Origin: Kitasatospora kifunensis
GTDB lineage: Bacteria; Actinomycetota; Actinomycetes; Streptomycetales; Streptomycetaceae
Reading direction: 5' to 3'
Assembly: GCF_014203855.1 (NCBI RefSeq)
Contig: NZ_JACHJV010000001.1
Coordinates: forward strand, 2,294,001-2,358,000
Length of the DNA stretch: 64,000 nucleotides
The notes below the pieces were generated by a model, which was given only the letters and a program-made list of their open reading frames with translations, was not told the origin of the DNA and did no database searches. Shown here in pieces: positions 35,074-42,345 of the stretch (position 1 is its first letter; each line of letters opens with the position of its first letter). Made by a program: the position numbers and the translations under genes.

Positions 35074-36363
35074 ATGCTCACGCCCGCCCGTACTGGCGCC
35101 GCCGTCCTGACCGCCACCCTGCTGGCGGGCCTGGCCGCCGGGCCCGCGTTGGCCGATGCCGCCTCCTCGCCCAGCCCCTCGGCCCCCGCGGCCGCGGCCT
35201 CGCCCTCGCCGGTGGCCCCGCCGGCCGCCCTGTACGGCAAGAGCGACCCCAGCTACGACGGCGTCTGGCGCCAGGCGATGGCGCTGACCGCGCTGAACAG
35301 CGCGAAGGTGACGCCCAGCGCCGAGGCCGTGGACTGGCTGACCGGTCAGCAGTGCGCGGACGGCGGCTGGCCCTCGTTCCGCGCGGACGCCAAGAGCGCC
35401 TGCGTCGCGGCCACCGAGGACAGCAATGCCACCGCGATGGCCATGCAGGCGCTGGTCGCGCTCGGCGGGCACCAGGCGGCGGTGGACAAGGGCGTGCAGT
35501 GGCTGAAGGCCAATCAGAACACCGACGGCAGCTGGGCCTACAACCCCGGCAGCCCGGGTGACGCCGACTCCACCGGCCTTGCCGTCAGCGCGCTGCGGGC
35601 CGCCGGCACCGACCCGACCCAGGTGGCCAAGGACGGCAAGACCGGCCTGACGGCGCTCGGCACCCTCCAGCTCGGCTGCGCCGCGCCCGCCGAGCAGCGC
35701 GGTGCCTTCGCCTACCAGGCGCCCGCCGCCGGGCAGTCGCTGAGCGCGAACGCGCTGGCCACCGCGCAGGCCACGCTCGCGGTGGCGGGCGGCTCGCTGC
35801 CGGTGGCCGCCGGCAGCCCGACCGGAGCCGCCCCCAAGGCGCCGGACTGCTCGACGGGCACGGGCGCGCCGAGCGGCGCTTCCACTGAGAGCGCCGCTGA
35901 GAGTGCCTCGGCCTACCTGGCCGCGCAGCTGGCCGCGAACGGGCAGCACCTGATGCTCAGCACGCCGGGTGCCGCCGCACCGAGCCCCGACTACAGCAGC
36001 ACCACCTGGGCGGTGTTGAGCCTGGTGCGGGCCGGGCACCCGCAGCAGGCCGCCGGGGCGGTGGACTGGCTGGCCGCCAACGGCGCCGCCTGGACCAAGG
36101 GCCAGGCGGGCCCGGACGCCGGTGCCACCGCCGCGCTGATCCTGGCCGCGCAGGCCGCCGGTCGCGACCCGCACTCCTTCGGCGGCACCGACCTGGTCAA
36201 GCAGCTCACCGACAGCGGCCCCGCGGCACAGCAGAGCGCCGCCAAGGACGCCAAGGACGCCAAGAAGAAGAGCGGCTTCTCGCTCTGGCTGGTGGGCGTG
36301 GGCGTGCTGGCCGGGGTCGGCTTCGGCCTGCTGATCAGCATGAACCGCAAGCGCGGCCAGTGA
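35074..36363 (+). CDS. Secreted, membrane-anchored alpha-toroid (prenyltransferase-repeat) protein of an ECF transporter operon
   Basis: 429 residues. Signal peptide to about residue 28 (ending ALADA), a short Pro/Ser stretch, then toroid repeats (VDWLTGQQCADGGWPSF, VQWLKANQNTDGSWAYNP, STTWAVLSLVRAG) as in transcobalamin/intrinsic-factor N-domains and terpene cyclases. The C-terminus is a Lys-rich stretch, one membrane helix (FSLWLVGVGVLAGVGFGLLI) and a basic tail, so it is displayed outside. It leads an operon with ECF transporter genes, overlapping the next gene by GTGA, and probably captures the transported ligand. Confidence 0.8.
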   Translation: MLTPARTGAAVLTATLLAGLAAGPALADAASSPSPSAPAAAASPSPVAPPAALYGKSDPSYDGVWRQAMALTALNSAKVTPSAEAVDWLTGQQCADGGWPSFRADAKSACVAATEDSNATAMAMQALVALGGHQAAVDKGVQWLKANQNTDGSWAYNPGSPGDADSTGLAVSALRAAGTDPTQVAKDGKTGLTALGTLQLGCAAPAEQRGAFAYQAPAAGQSLSANALATAQATLAVAGGSLPVAAGSPTGAAPKAPDCSTGTGAPSGASTESAAESASAYLAAQLAANGQHLMLSTPGAAAPSPDYSSTTWAVLSLVRAGHPQQAAGAVDWLAANGAAWTKGQAGPDAGATAALILAAQAAGRDPHSFGGTDLVKQLTDSGPAAQQSAAKDAKDAKKKSGFSLWLVGVGVLAGVGFGLLISMNRKRGQ

Positions 36364-37031
36364 TCGGGGCCCCTCGAAGCGGTCCGGGCCGCGGTGCGGG
36401 CCTGCTGGCCCTGATACTGCTGACCGCGCTCGGCACGCTGACCGTGCTGGCCGGCAGCGCCGAGGCGGCCAGCTACCGGTACTGGTCGTTCTGGCGTGGC
36501 GGCGAGGGCGGTTGGACCTACCAGCAGCAGGGCCCGGCGAGCTATGTTCCCGCCGACGGCTCGGTCGACGGCTGGCGCTTCGCGCTGAGCCCCGACGGCG
36601 GCCAGGACGCCGCCCGCCCCACCAGCGCGTCCGCCACCGGCTTCGGCGCCCTCTGCGCCGACACCCCGGCCAAGCCGGGCCTCAAGCGGGTCGGCGTCGT
36701 CCTGGACTTCGGCACGGCAACTGATGCACCGTCAGAAACCGTGCCGCCCAAGGCTCGTACCGGCTGCGCCCAGGTGCGGACGGAGGCCAGCTCGGCCGAG
36801 GTGCTGGCCGCGCTCGCGCCACCGCTGCGCTACGACAGCAACGGCATGCTCTGCGCCATCGCCGGCTACCCCGCCGCCGGCTGCGGCGAGGTGGCCGGCG
36901 GCGGCAGCACCAGTGGAGCCGCCGCCAAGGAGAGCGGCCCGAACCTCGGCCTGGCCGCCGGCGGCGCGCTGGTCGCCCTGCTCGGCGCCGGCGCCATCTG
37001 GCAGGTCCGGCGCCGACGCCGGCACCCCTGA
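36360..37031 (+). CDS. SCO2322-family secreted/anchored protein
   Basis: 223 residues from GTG. Signal peptide (ending GSAEAAS), then the family signature YRYWSFWRGGEGGWTYQQQGP and a domain with four Cys (FGALCADT, RTGCAQV, MLCAIA, AGCGEV), a Gly/Ser stalk and a C-terminal helix with Arg-rich tail. It is coupled to the toroid protein (GTGA overlap) and 5 bases upstream of ecfT. The aromatic Y-W-x-F-W start recalls the DUF4430 domain, which forms the C-domain of transcobalamins; that similarity is a by-eye impression. Confidence 0.75.
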   Translation: MIGAPRSGPGRGAGLLALILLTALGTLTVLAGSAEAASYRYWSFWRGGEGGWTYQQQGPASYVPADGSVDGWRFALSPDGGQDAARPTSASATGFGALCADTPAKPGLKRVGVVLDFGTATDAPSETVPPKARTGCAQVRTEASSAEVLAALAPPLRYDSNGMLCAIAGYPAAGCGEVAGGGSTSGAAAKESGPNLGLAAGGALVALLGAGAIWQVRRRRRHP

Positions 37032-37036
37032 CCCGG

Positions 37037-38173
37037 ATGGCCGTCACCGCCCTGCGCCGCGCCCCGCGCCCACTGCACCCCGCCGCCTGGTGGCTGTGGG
37101 CGCTGGGCCTGGCCGCGGCCGCCACCCGGACCACCAACCCGCTACTGCTGCTTCTGATCATCGCCGTCGCCGGCTACGTGGTCGCGGTGCGCCGCACCGA
37201 GGCGCCCTGGGCGCGTTCCTACGGCACCTTCCTGCGGCTGGGGCTGGCGGTGCTGGTGCTGCGGCTGCTGTTCACCGTCCTGCTCGGCTCGCCCGTCCCC
37301 GGCACCCACACGCTGCTGACACTCCCCCAACTGCCGCTTCCCAGCTGGGCCCAAGGGGTACGGATCGGCGGCCGGGTGACCTTGGAGGCACTGCTCTTCA
37401 CGCTCTACGACGGGCTACGGCTGGCCACCTTGCTGATCTGCGTCGGCGCGGCGAACGCGCTCGCCTCCCCCGCCCGGCTGCTGCGGCTGCTGCCCGGCGC
37501 GCTCTACGAGGTGGGTGTGGCCGTGGTAGTGGCGATGTCCTTCGCGCCGAACCTGGTGGCGGACGTCCAACGGCTGCGCGCCGCCCGCCGGTTGCGCGGC
37601 CGCCCGGACCGCGGCCTGCGCTCGGTGCTCAGCGTCGGACTGCCGGTGCTGGAGAGTGCGCTGGAGCGCTCGGTGGCGCTGGCCGCCGCGATGGACAGCC
37701 GCGGCTTCGGCCGCACCGCGCCGGTGCCCCGCGCGCTGGCCCGGGCGACCGCCGCGCTCACCCTGATCGGCCTGCTGGGCCTGTGCGCGGCCGCCTACGG
37801 GCTGCTCGCCGCCGGCGGCGCGCTCTGGGCGCTGCCGGTGCTGGTCTGCTCGGTGGCCGCGAGCGCGGCCGGCCTCGCGCTGGGCGGCCGACGCACCGTA
37901 CGGACCCGCTACCGCCCCGACCGCTGGGGGCTGCCGGAGTGGCTGGTCGGCGGCTCGGGGGTGGCGGTGGCCGCACTCGTGATCTGGCTCGCCACCCGCA
38001 CCCCGGCCCCCTTCACGCCCTCGGTGGTCCCGCCGAGCGCACCCGAACTCCCACTGGCGGCGGCGCTGGCCGTGCTGCTCGGCCTACTGCCCTGCATCAC
38101 CGCACCCGCCCCGCGCCCGCTGACGCCCACCCGCCCCGCCCGCACCGACTCCCGGAAGGCCGACCGCCCGTGA
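37037..38173 (+). CDS. ECF transporter T component (CbiQ/EcfT family)
   Basis: 378 residues with about six to seven membrane helices. The coupling helices carry the Ala-Arg-Gly-type motifs (RLRAARRLRGR and the SRGFGR motif), which contact the ATPases in energy-coupling factor transporters. Its stop codon overlaps the ATPase gene start (GTGA). It sits in the inner operon of toroid protein, SCO2322 protein, T, AA' and S components. Confidence 0.88.
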   Translation: MAVTALRRAPRPLHPAAWWLWALGLAAAATRTTNPLLLLLIIAVAGYVVAVRRTEAPWARSYGTFLRLGLAVLVLRLLFTVLLGSPVPGTHTLLTLPQLPLPSWAQGVRIGGRVTLEALLFTLYDGLRLATLLICVGAANALASPARLLRLLPGALYEVGVAVVVAMSFAPNLVADVQRLRAARRLRGRPDRGLRSVLSVGLPVLESALERSVALAAAMDSRGFGRTAPVPRALARATAALTLIGLLGLCAAAYGLLAAGGALWALPVLVCSVAASAAGLALGGRRTVRTRYRPDRWGLPEWLVGGSGVAVAALVIWLATRTPAPFTPSVVPPSAPELPLAAALAVLLGLLPCITAPAPRPLTPTRPARTDSRKADRP

Positions 38174-39858
38174 TCACCTTCGAACAGGTCTCGGTGCACT
38201 ACCAGGACGCCGCCGCGCCCGCCCTGACCGGGCTCGACCTGACGGTGCCCGAGGGTGAACTCTGCCTGCTGGTCGGCCCGTCGGGGGCCGGCAAGTCCAC
38301 CCTGCTCGGCACGGTCAACGGGCTGGTGCCGCACTTCACCGGCGGCGTGCTGCACGGCCGGGTGACGGTGGCGGGCCGCGACACCCGCGACCACCGGCCG
38401 CGCGAACTGGCCGACCTGGTCGGCACGGTGGGTCAGGACCCGGGCGCGCACTTCGTCACCGATCTGGTGGAGGACGAACTGGCCTACGGCATGGAGTCGT
38501 TGGGCCTGGCCCCGGCGGTGATGCGGCGCCGGGTGGAGGAGACGCTGGACCTGCTGGGCCTGGCCGAGCTGCGCGACCGCCCGCTCGGCACCCTCTCCGG
38601 CGGGCAGCGCCAGCGGGTGGCGATCGGCTCGGTCCTGACGGTCCATCCGAAGGTCCTGGTGCTGGACGAGCCGACCTCCGCGCTCGACCCCGGCGCGGCC
38701 GAGGAGGTGCTGGCGGTGGTGCAGCGGCTGGTGCACGACCTGGGGACCACGGTGCTGATGGCCGAGCACCGCCTGGAGCGGGTGGTCCAGTACGCGGACC
38801 AGGTGCTGCTGCTGCCGGGCGGCGAGCACCCCGCCGTACTCGGCGAGCCGGCCGAGGTCCTCGCGCACTCCCCGGTCTACCCGCCGGTGGTGGGCCTGGG
38901 CAGGCTGGCCGGCTGGTCCCCGCTGCCGCTCTCGGTGCGCGACGCCCGCCGCCGGGCCGCCCCGCTGCGCGCCCGCCTGACGCAGGTGCGGCCGACGACG
39001 GACAACCGGGCGGCCGGCGGCCCGGTCGACCGCCCGACGGGTGCCCCGGTCGCCGAGGCCACCCGGCTGAGCGTCCAGCGCGGCCCGATCCCCGCCCTGC
39101 GCGAGGTTTCGCTGACCCTGCTCCGCAACGAGATCACCGCTCTCATGGGCCGCAACGGCGCGGGCAAGTCCACCCTGCTCGGCGCGCTCGCCGGACTGCA
39201 CGCCCCCTCGGGCGGCGCCGTCCGGGTCGGCCCGCTCACCCCGCACCGGGCCCGCCCCAAGGAGCTGGTCCGCCAGGTCGGCCTGGTCCCGCAGGACCCG
39301 CGCGACCTGCTCTACACCGCGACCGTGGCCGCCGAGTGCGCCGCCGCCGACCAGGACGCCGAGGCCGTCCCCGGCAGCTGCCGCGCCCTGCTGGAGCGCC
39401 TGCTGCCGGGCCTGGCCGACGACACCCACCCGCGCGACCTCTCCGAGGGCCAGCGCCTGACCCTGGCACTCGCCGTGGTGCTGACCGCGCGCCCCGCCCT
39501 GCTGCTGCTCGACGAGCCCACCCGCGGCCTGGACTACGCGGCCAAGGCCCGCCTGGTGGAGATCCTCACCGCGCTCGCCGCCGAAGGCCACGCCATCCTG
39601 CTGGCCACCCACGACGTCGAGTTGGCGGCCGAACTCGCCCACCGCACCCTGGTGCTGGCCGACGGCGAACTGGTCGCCGACGGCCCGGCGGCCGAGGTGG
39701 TGCTGGCCTCCCCGGTCTACGCGCCCCAGGTGGCCAAGGTGCTGGCCCCCGAGCCATGGTTGACGGTCCGTCAGGTAGCCGCCGCGTTGCAGCAGGAGCC
39801 GAAGCGGGGGCACGAACAGGGGCGCGAGCAGGAGCCGCAGCAGGTGGCCGACCGGTGA
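38170..39858 (+). CDS. Fused double ATPase of an ECF transporter (EcfA-EcfA')
   Basis: 562 residues from GTG, two ABC ATPase domains in one chain. First domain: Walker A GPSGAGKST, Q-loop VGQDPGAHF, signature LSGGQRQR, Walker B VLVLDEPTSALDPG. Second domain: Walker A GRNGAGKST, LVPQDPRDLL, signature LSEGQRLTLA (less canonical), Walker B LLLLDEPTRGLDY. It powers vitamin or metal uptake with the T and S components. Overlaps both neighbours (GTGA). Fusion removes the need for separate A and A' subunits. Confidence 0.93.
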   Translation: MITFEQVSVHYQDAAAPALTGLDLTVPEGELCLLVGPSGAGKSTLLGTVNGLVPHFTGGVLHGRVTVAGRDTRDHRPRELADLVGTVGQDPGAHFVTDLVEDELAYGMESLGLAPAVMRRRVEETLDLLGLAELRDRPLGTLSGGQRQRVAIGSVLTVHPKVLVLDEPTSALDPGAAEEVLAVVQRLVHDLGTTVLMAEHRLERVVQYADQVLLLPGGEHPAVLGEPAEVLAHSPVYPPVVGLGRLAGWSPLPLSVRDARRRAAPLRARLTQVRPTTDNRAAGGPVDRPTGAPVAEATRLSVQRGPIPALREVSLTLLRNEITALMGRNGAGKSTLLGALAGLHAPSGGAVRVGPLTPHRARPKELVRQVGLVPQDPRDLLYTATVAAECAAADQDAEAVPGSCRALLERLLPGLADDTHPRDLSEGQRLTLALAVVLTARPALLLLDEPTRGLDYAAKARLVEILTALAAEGHAILLATHDVELAAELAHRTLVLADGELVADGPAAEVVLASPVYAPQVAKVLAPEPWLTVRQVAAALQQEPKRGHEQGREQEPQQVADR

Positions 39859-40727
39859 ACCTCGCCCGCCCCGTCCCGCTCGGCCCGCGTTCGATCGCCA
39901 TGCTCACGCTCACCTCGCTGGTGGGCCTGGCCGCCTTCGGCTGGCCGCTGCTGGCCGCGCCCTCCTCCACCCTGGTCGGCCACGCCGCCGACGCCCCTTG
40001 GCTGTTCGCCCTGCTGCTGCCCCTGCTGCTGGCGGTCCTGGTCGCCCAGCTCTCCGAGCACGGCCTGGACCCCAAGACCGTCGCACTGCTCGGCGTGCTC
40101 GCCGCCGCCGGCGCGGCGCTGCGCCCGCTGGGCGCGGGCACGGCGGGCCTGGAGCCGATGTTCTTCCTGATGGTGCTGGCCGGGCGGGTGCTCGGCCCGG
40201 GCACCGGCTTCGTGCTGGGCGGGGTCACCATGCTGGCCTCCGCGCTGCTCACCGGCGGGGTCGGCCCCTGGCTGCCGTTCCAGATGCTCAGCATGGGCTG
40301 GGTCTGCCTGGGCGCCGGCCTGCTCCCGGGCCCGGCCACCCTGCGCGGCCGACGCGAACTGCTGCTGCTGGCCGGCTACGGCGCCGGCGCCGCCATCCTC
40401 TACGGCACCGTGATGAACCTGCAGGGCTGGCCCTACATCGGCGGTCTGGGCAGCTCGATCGCCTTCGTCCCCGGTGCGCCGCTGACCGCCAACCTCCCCC
40501 GGTTCGCCGTCTACTGCCTGACCACCTCGATGGGTTGGGACCTGCCGCGCGCCGCGCTGACCGCCACCCTGTGCCTGACCGTTGGCACCCCCGTGCTGCG
40601 CGCCCTGCGCCGCGCGACCCGCCGCGCCGCCTTCGACGCCCCGGTGCGCTTCGCCCCGCCGCCTCCGTCTTCCGCGGTACCAGGGATACCGCAGGGGGAT
40701 GACGAAGATCTCACCCCGGCACCCTAA
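39855..40727 (+). CDS. ECF transporter S component (substrate-binding membrane subunit)
   Basis: 290 residues from GTG, about six membrane helices, with the ECF S-type arrangement (LEPMFFLMVLAGRVLGPGTGFVLGGVTMLASALLTGGVGPWLPFQMLSMGW, a Gly-rich MxxGW loop), as in the predicted cobalamin- or cobalamin-precursor-specific CbrT-like group. Substrate is uncertain. It overlaps the ATPase stop codon by GTGA and ends the operon; the histidine kinase starts 9 bases downstream. Confidence 0.82.
   Translation: MNLARPVPLGPRSIAMLTLTSLVGLAAFGWPLLAAPSSTLVGHAADAPWLFALLLPLLLAVLVAQLSEHGLDPKTVALLGVLAAAGAALRPLGAGTAGLEPMFFLMVLAGRVLGPGTGFVLGGVTMLASALLTGGVGPWLPFQMLSMGWVCLGAGLLPGPATLRGRRELLLLAGYGAGAAILYGTVMNLQGWPYIGGLGSSIAFVPGAPLTANLPRFAVYCLTTSMGWDLPRAALTATLCLTVGTPVLRALRRATRRAAFDAPVRFAPPPPSSAVPGIPQGDDEDLTPAP
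40674..40692. promoter_or_regulatory. Inverted repeat GCGGTA-N7-TACCGC before the orphan histidine kinase gene
   Basis: A perfect 6+7+6 palindrome inside the 3' end of the S-component gene, 45 bases upstream of the kinase ATG. Could be an operator for the kinase gene. Confidence 0.35.
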
Positions 40728-40736
40728 GCTGCCGCA

Positions 40737-41945
40737 ATGCGCAGCGGCATGGCACGGGGGTGGGAGCTGCTCCGCCGTCACCCCGGGATGGTGGACACCG
40801 CCCTGGCGGCCGTGGTCGGTGGCCTCACCCTGGTGTTCGCCCTGCAGACCCAGCACGAGCTGCGGGCCCGCTACCACTACCCGCCGTTCGGCACCTCGGC
40901 GATCGTCCTGACCGTACTGGTCAACCTGCCGCTGGCCATCCGCCGCCGCTGGCCCTGGCCGGCGCTGCTGGTCTCGGGCGCCGCGCTGGCCGCCTACACG
41001 GCCGCCGGCAACGAGTCCTCGGAGAACCTCTGGGCCCCGCTGCTCACCTTCTACACCGTGGTCAGCCGCCCCGACCGGCGGGCCACCAAGACGGCGGCCG
41101 CGCTGACCGCCGCCCTGTGGAGCTGGAACGCGCTGGAGGTCAAGGCCTCGGTGCTGCTCGCCGTCGGGCAGGCGGTGATGGGCGTCGGCGTCGTCTGGTA
41201 CTTCGCCGAGGGGATACGCAACCTCGGCCTGCGCAACACCCAACTCGCCCAGCTGACCGCCCAACTGCACGAGGAGCAGGCGGCCCGCGCCCTGCACGCG
41301 GTCACCGAGGAGAGGATGCGGATAGCCCGCGAACTGCACGACGTGCTGGCCCACCACCTGTCGGTGGTCGCACTCCAGGCCGGCCTGGCGCGCTACGTGT
41401 TCACCGGCGATCCACCGACCGCCAGCGCCGCCCTGGACACCATCGCCGACACCACCCGGCTGGCCCTGGACGAGATGCGCGGCCTGCTCGCCCTGCTGCG
41501 CGTCTCCCCCAACTCGCCCACCGACGAGCCCGGCGACTACCTGCCCGCTCCGGGCCTGGCCCAACTGCCCGATCTGGTCGAGCGGCTGCGCGGCGCGGGC
41601 CTGGGTGTCGACCTCACCGTCACCGGCGACCAGCGCCCGCTACCACCCGGTCTGGACCTGGCCGCCTTCCGGGTGCTCCAGGAATCACTGACCAACACCC
41701 TCAAGCACGCCGGCCCCACCGCCCACGCCGAGGTCGAGCTGCACTTCGACACCAACACGCTGAGCGCACGGGCCGCCGACGACGGCGGCACCGGCCTTCA
41801 GGCCGTCGCCCCGGTCTCCGGCGGCCACGGCCTGATCGGCATGCGCGAGCGGGTCAACCTCTACGGCGGCGAACTGGACGCGGGACCACTGCCCGCGGGC
41901 GGCTACCAGGTGCGCTTCACGCTCCCCATCGCACCGCCCGGCTGA
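40737..41945 (+). CDS. Sensor histidine kinase (HisKA_3 type), orphan
   Basis: 402 residues. An N-terminal membrane region of four to five helices (to about residue 160), a coiled linker, then HisKA_3 with phospho-acceptor His in MRIARELHDVLAHHLSVV, and HATPase_c with N box QESLTNTLKHA, D box DDGGTG and GHGLIGMRERV. It normally phosphorylates a LuxR-type (NarL) response regulator, but no regulator gene is adjacent. The next genes are on the minus strand. Confidence 0.9.
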   Translation: MRSGMARGWELLRRHPGMVDTALAAVVGGLTLVFALQTQHELRARYHYPPFGTSAIVLTVLVNLPLAIRRRWPWPALLVSGAALAAYTAAGNESSENLWAPLLTFYTVVSRPDRRATKTAAALTAALWSWNALEVKASVLLAVGQAVMGVGVVWYFAEGIRNLGLRNTQLAQLTAQLHEEQAARALHAVTEERMRIARELHDVLAHHLSVVALQAGLARYVFTGDPPTASAALDTIADTTRLALDEMRGLLALLRVSPNSPTDEPGDYLPAPGLAQLPDLVERLRGAGLGVDLTVTGDQRPLPPGLDLAAFRVLQESLTNTLKHAGPTAHAEVELHFDTNTLSARAADDGGTGLQAVAPVSGGHGLIGMRERVNLYGGELDAGPLPAGGYQVRFTLPIAPPG

Positions 41946-41992
41946 CCGGCCCTCAGCCGCTCATCGCCTCGGCCCCACGTCCAGGTCCGCTG

Positions 41993-42316
41993 TCAGCCCT
42001 GCTTGGGGCCCGCCGACTGCACGACCTCGAAGGACCAGAGCGTCGACCCGGAGGCCGCCGGGCGCTGCGCCCCCTCGCCCCCGGCCGGCCGGTGCGCCGC
42101 CTGCATAGGCCCGCTCAGCCACGCCTGGAACGCCTCCTCGGTGGCCCAACGGGTGTAGACGAGGTACTGGTCGGTTCCCTCCACCGGCCGCAGCAGCTCG
42201 AACCACTCGAAGCCGTCCTGCCCCTCGACGGTCCCGGCACGCGAGGCGAACCGCTGCTCCAACACCTCCCGCTGCTCGGCGGGAACGGTCAGCACATTGA
42301 TCTTCACGACAGACAT
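41993..42316 (-). CDS. Antibiotic biosynthesis monooxygenase (ABM) family protein
   Basis: 107 residues with a dimeric ferredoxin-like fold: VVKINVLTVPAEQREVLEQRFASRAG, then DGFEWFELLRPVEGTDQYLVYTRWATEEAFQAWLSG, and a C-terminal strand LWSFEVVQ. This is the pattern of ABM/haem-degrading-like proteins. Whether it is enzymatic or a small-molecule binder is unknown. ATG 42316 gives the family length. Confidence 0.85.
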   Translation of the reverse strand: MSVVKINVLTVPAEQREVLEQRFASRAGTVEGQDGFEWFELLRPVEGTDQYLVYTRWATEEAFQAWLSGPMQAAHRPAGGEGAQRPAASGSTLWSFEVVQSAGPKQG

Positions 42317-42345
42317 GACCCCATCGTCGCACCTTCGGGGCCCGG

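Noticed and set aside
39771..41564. 597-residue minus-strand frame opposite the ECF S component and histidine kinase
   Set aside because: Gln/Gly/Arg-rich shadow of two genes with clear motifs on the other strand.
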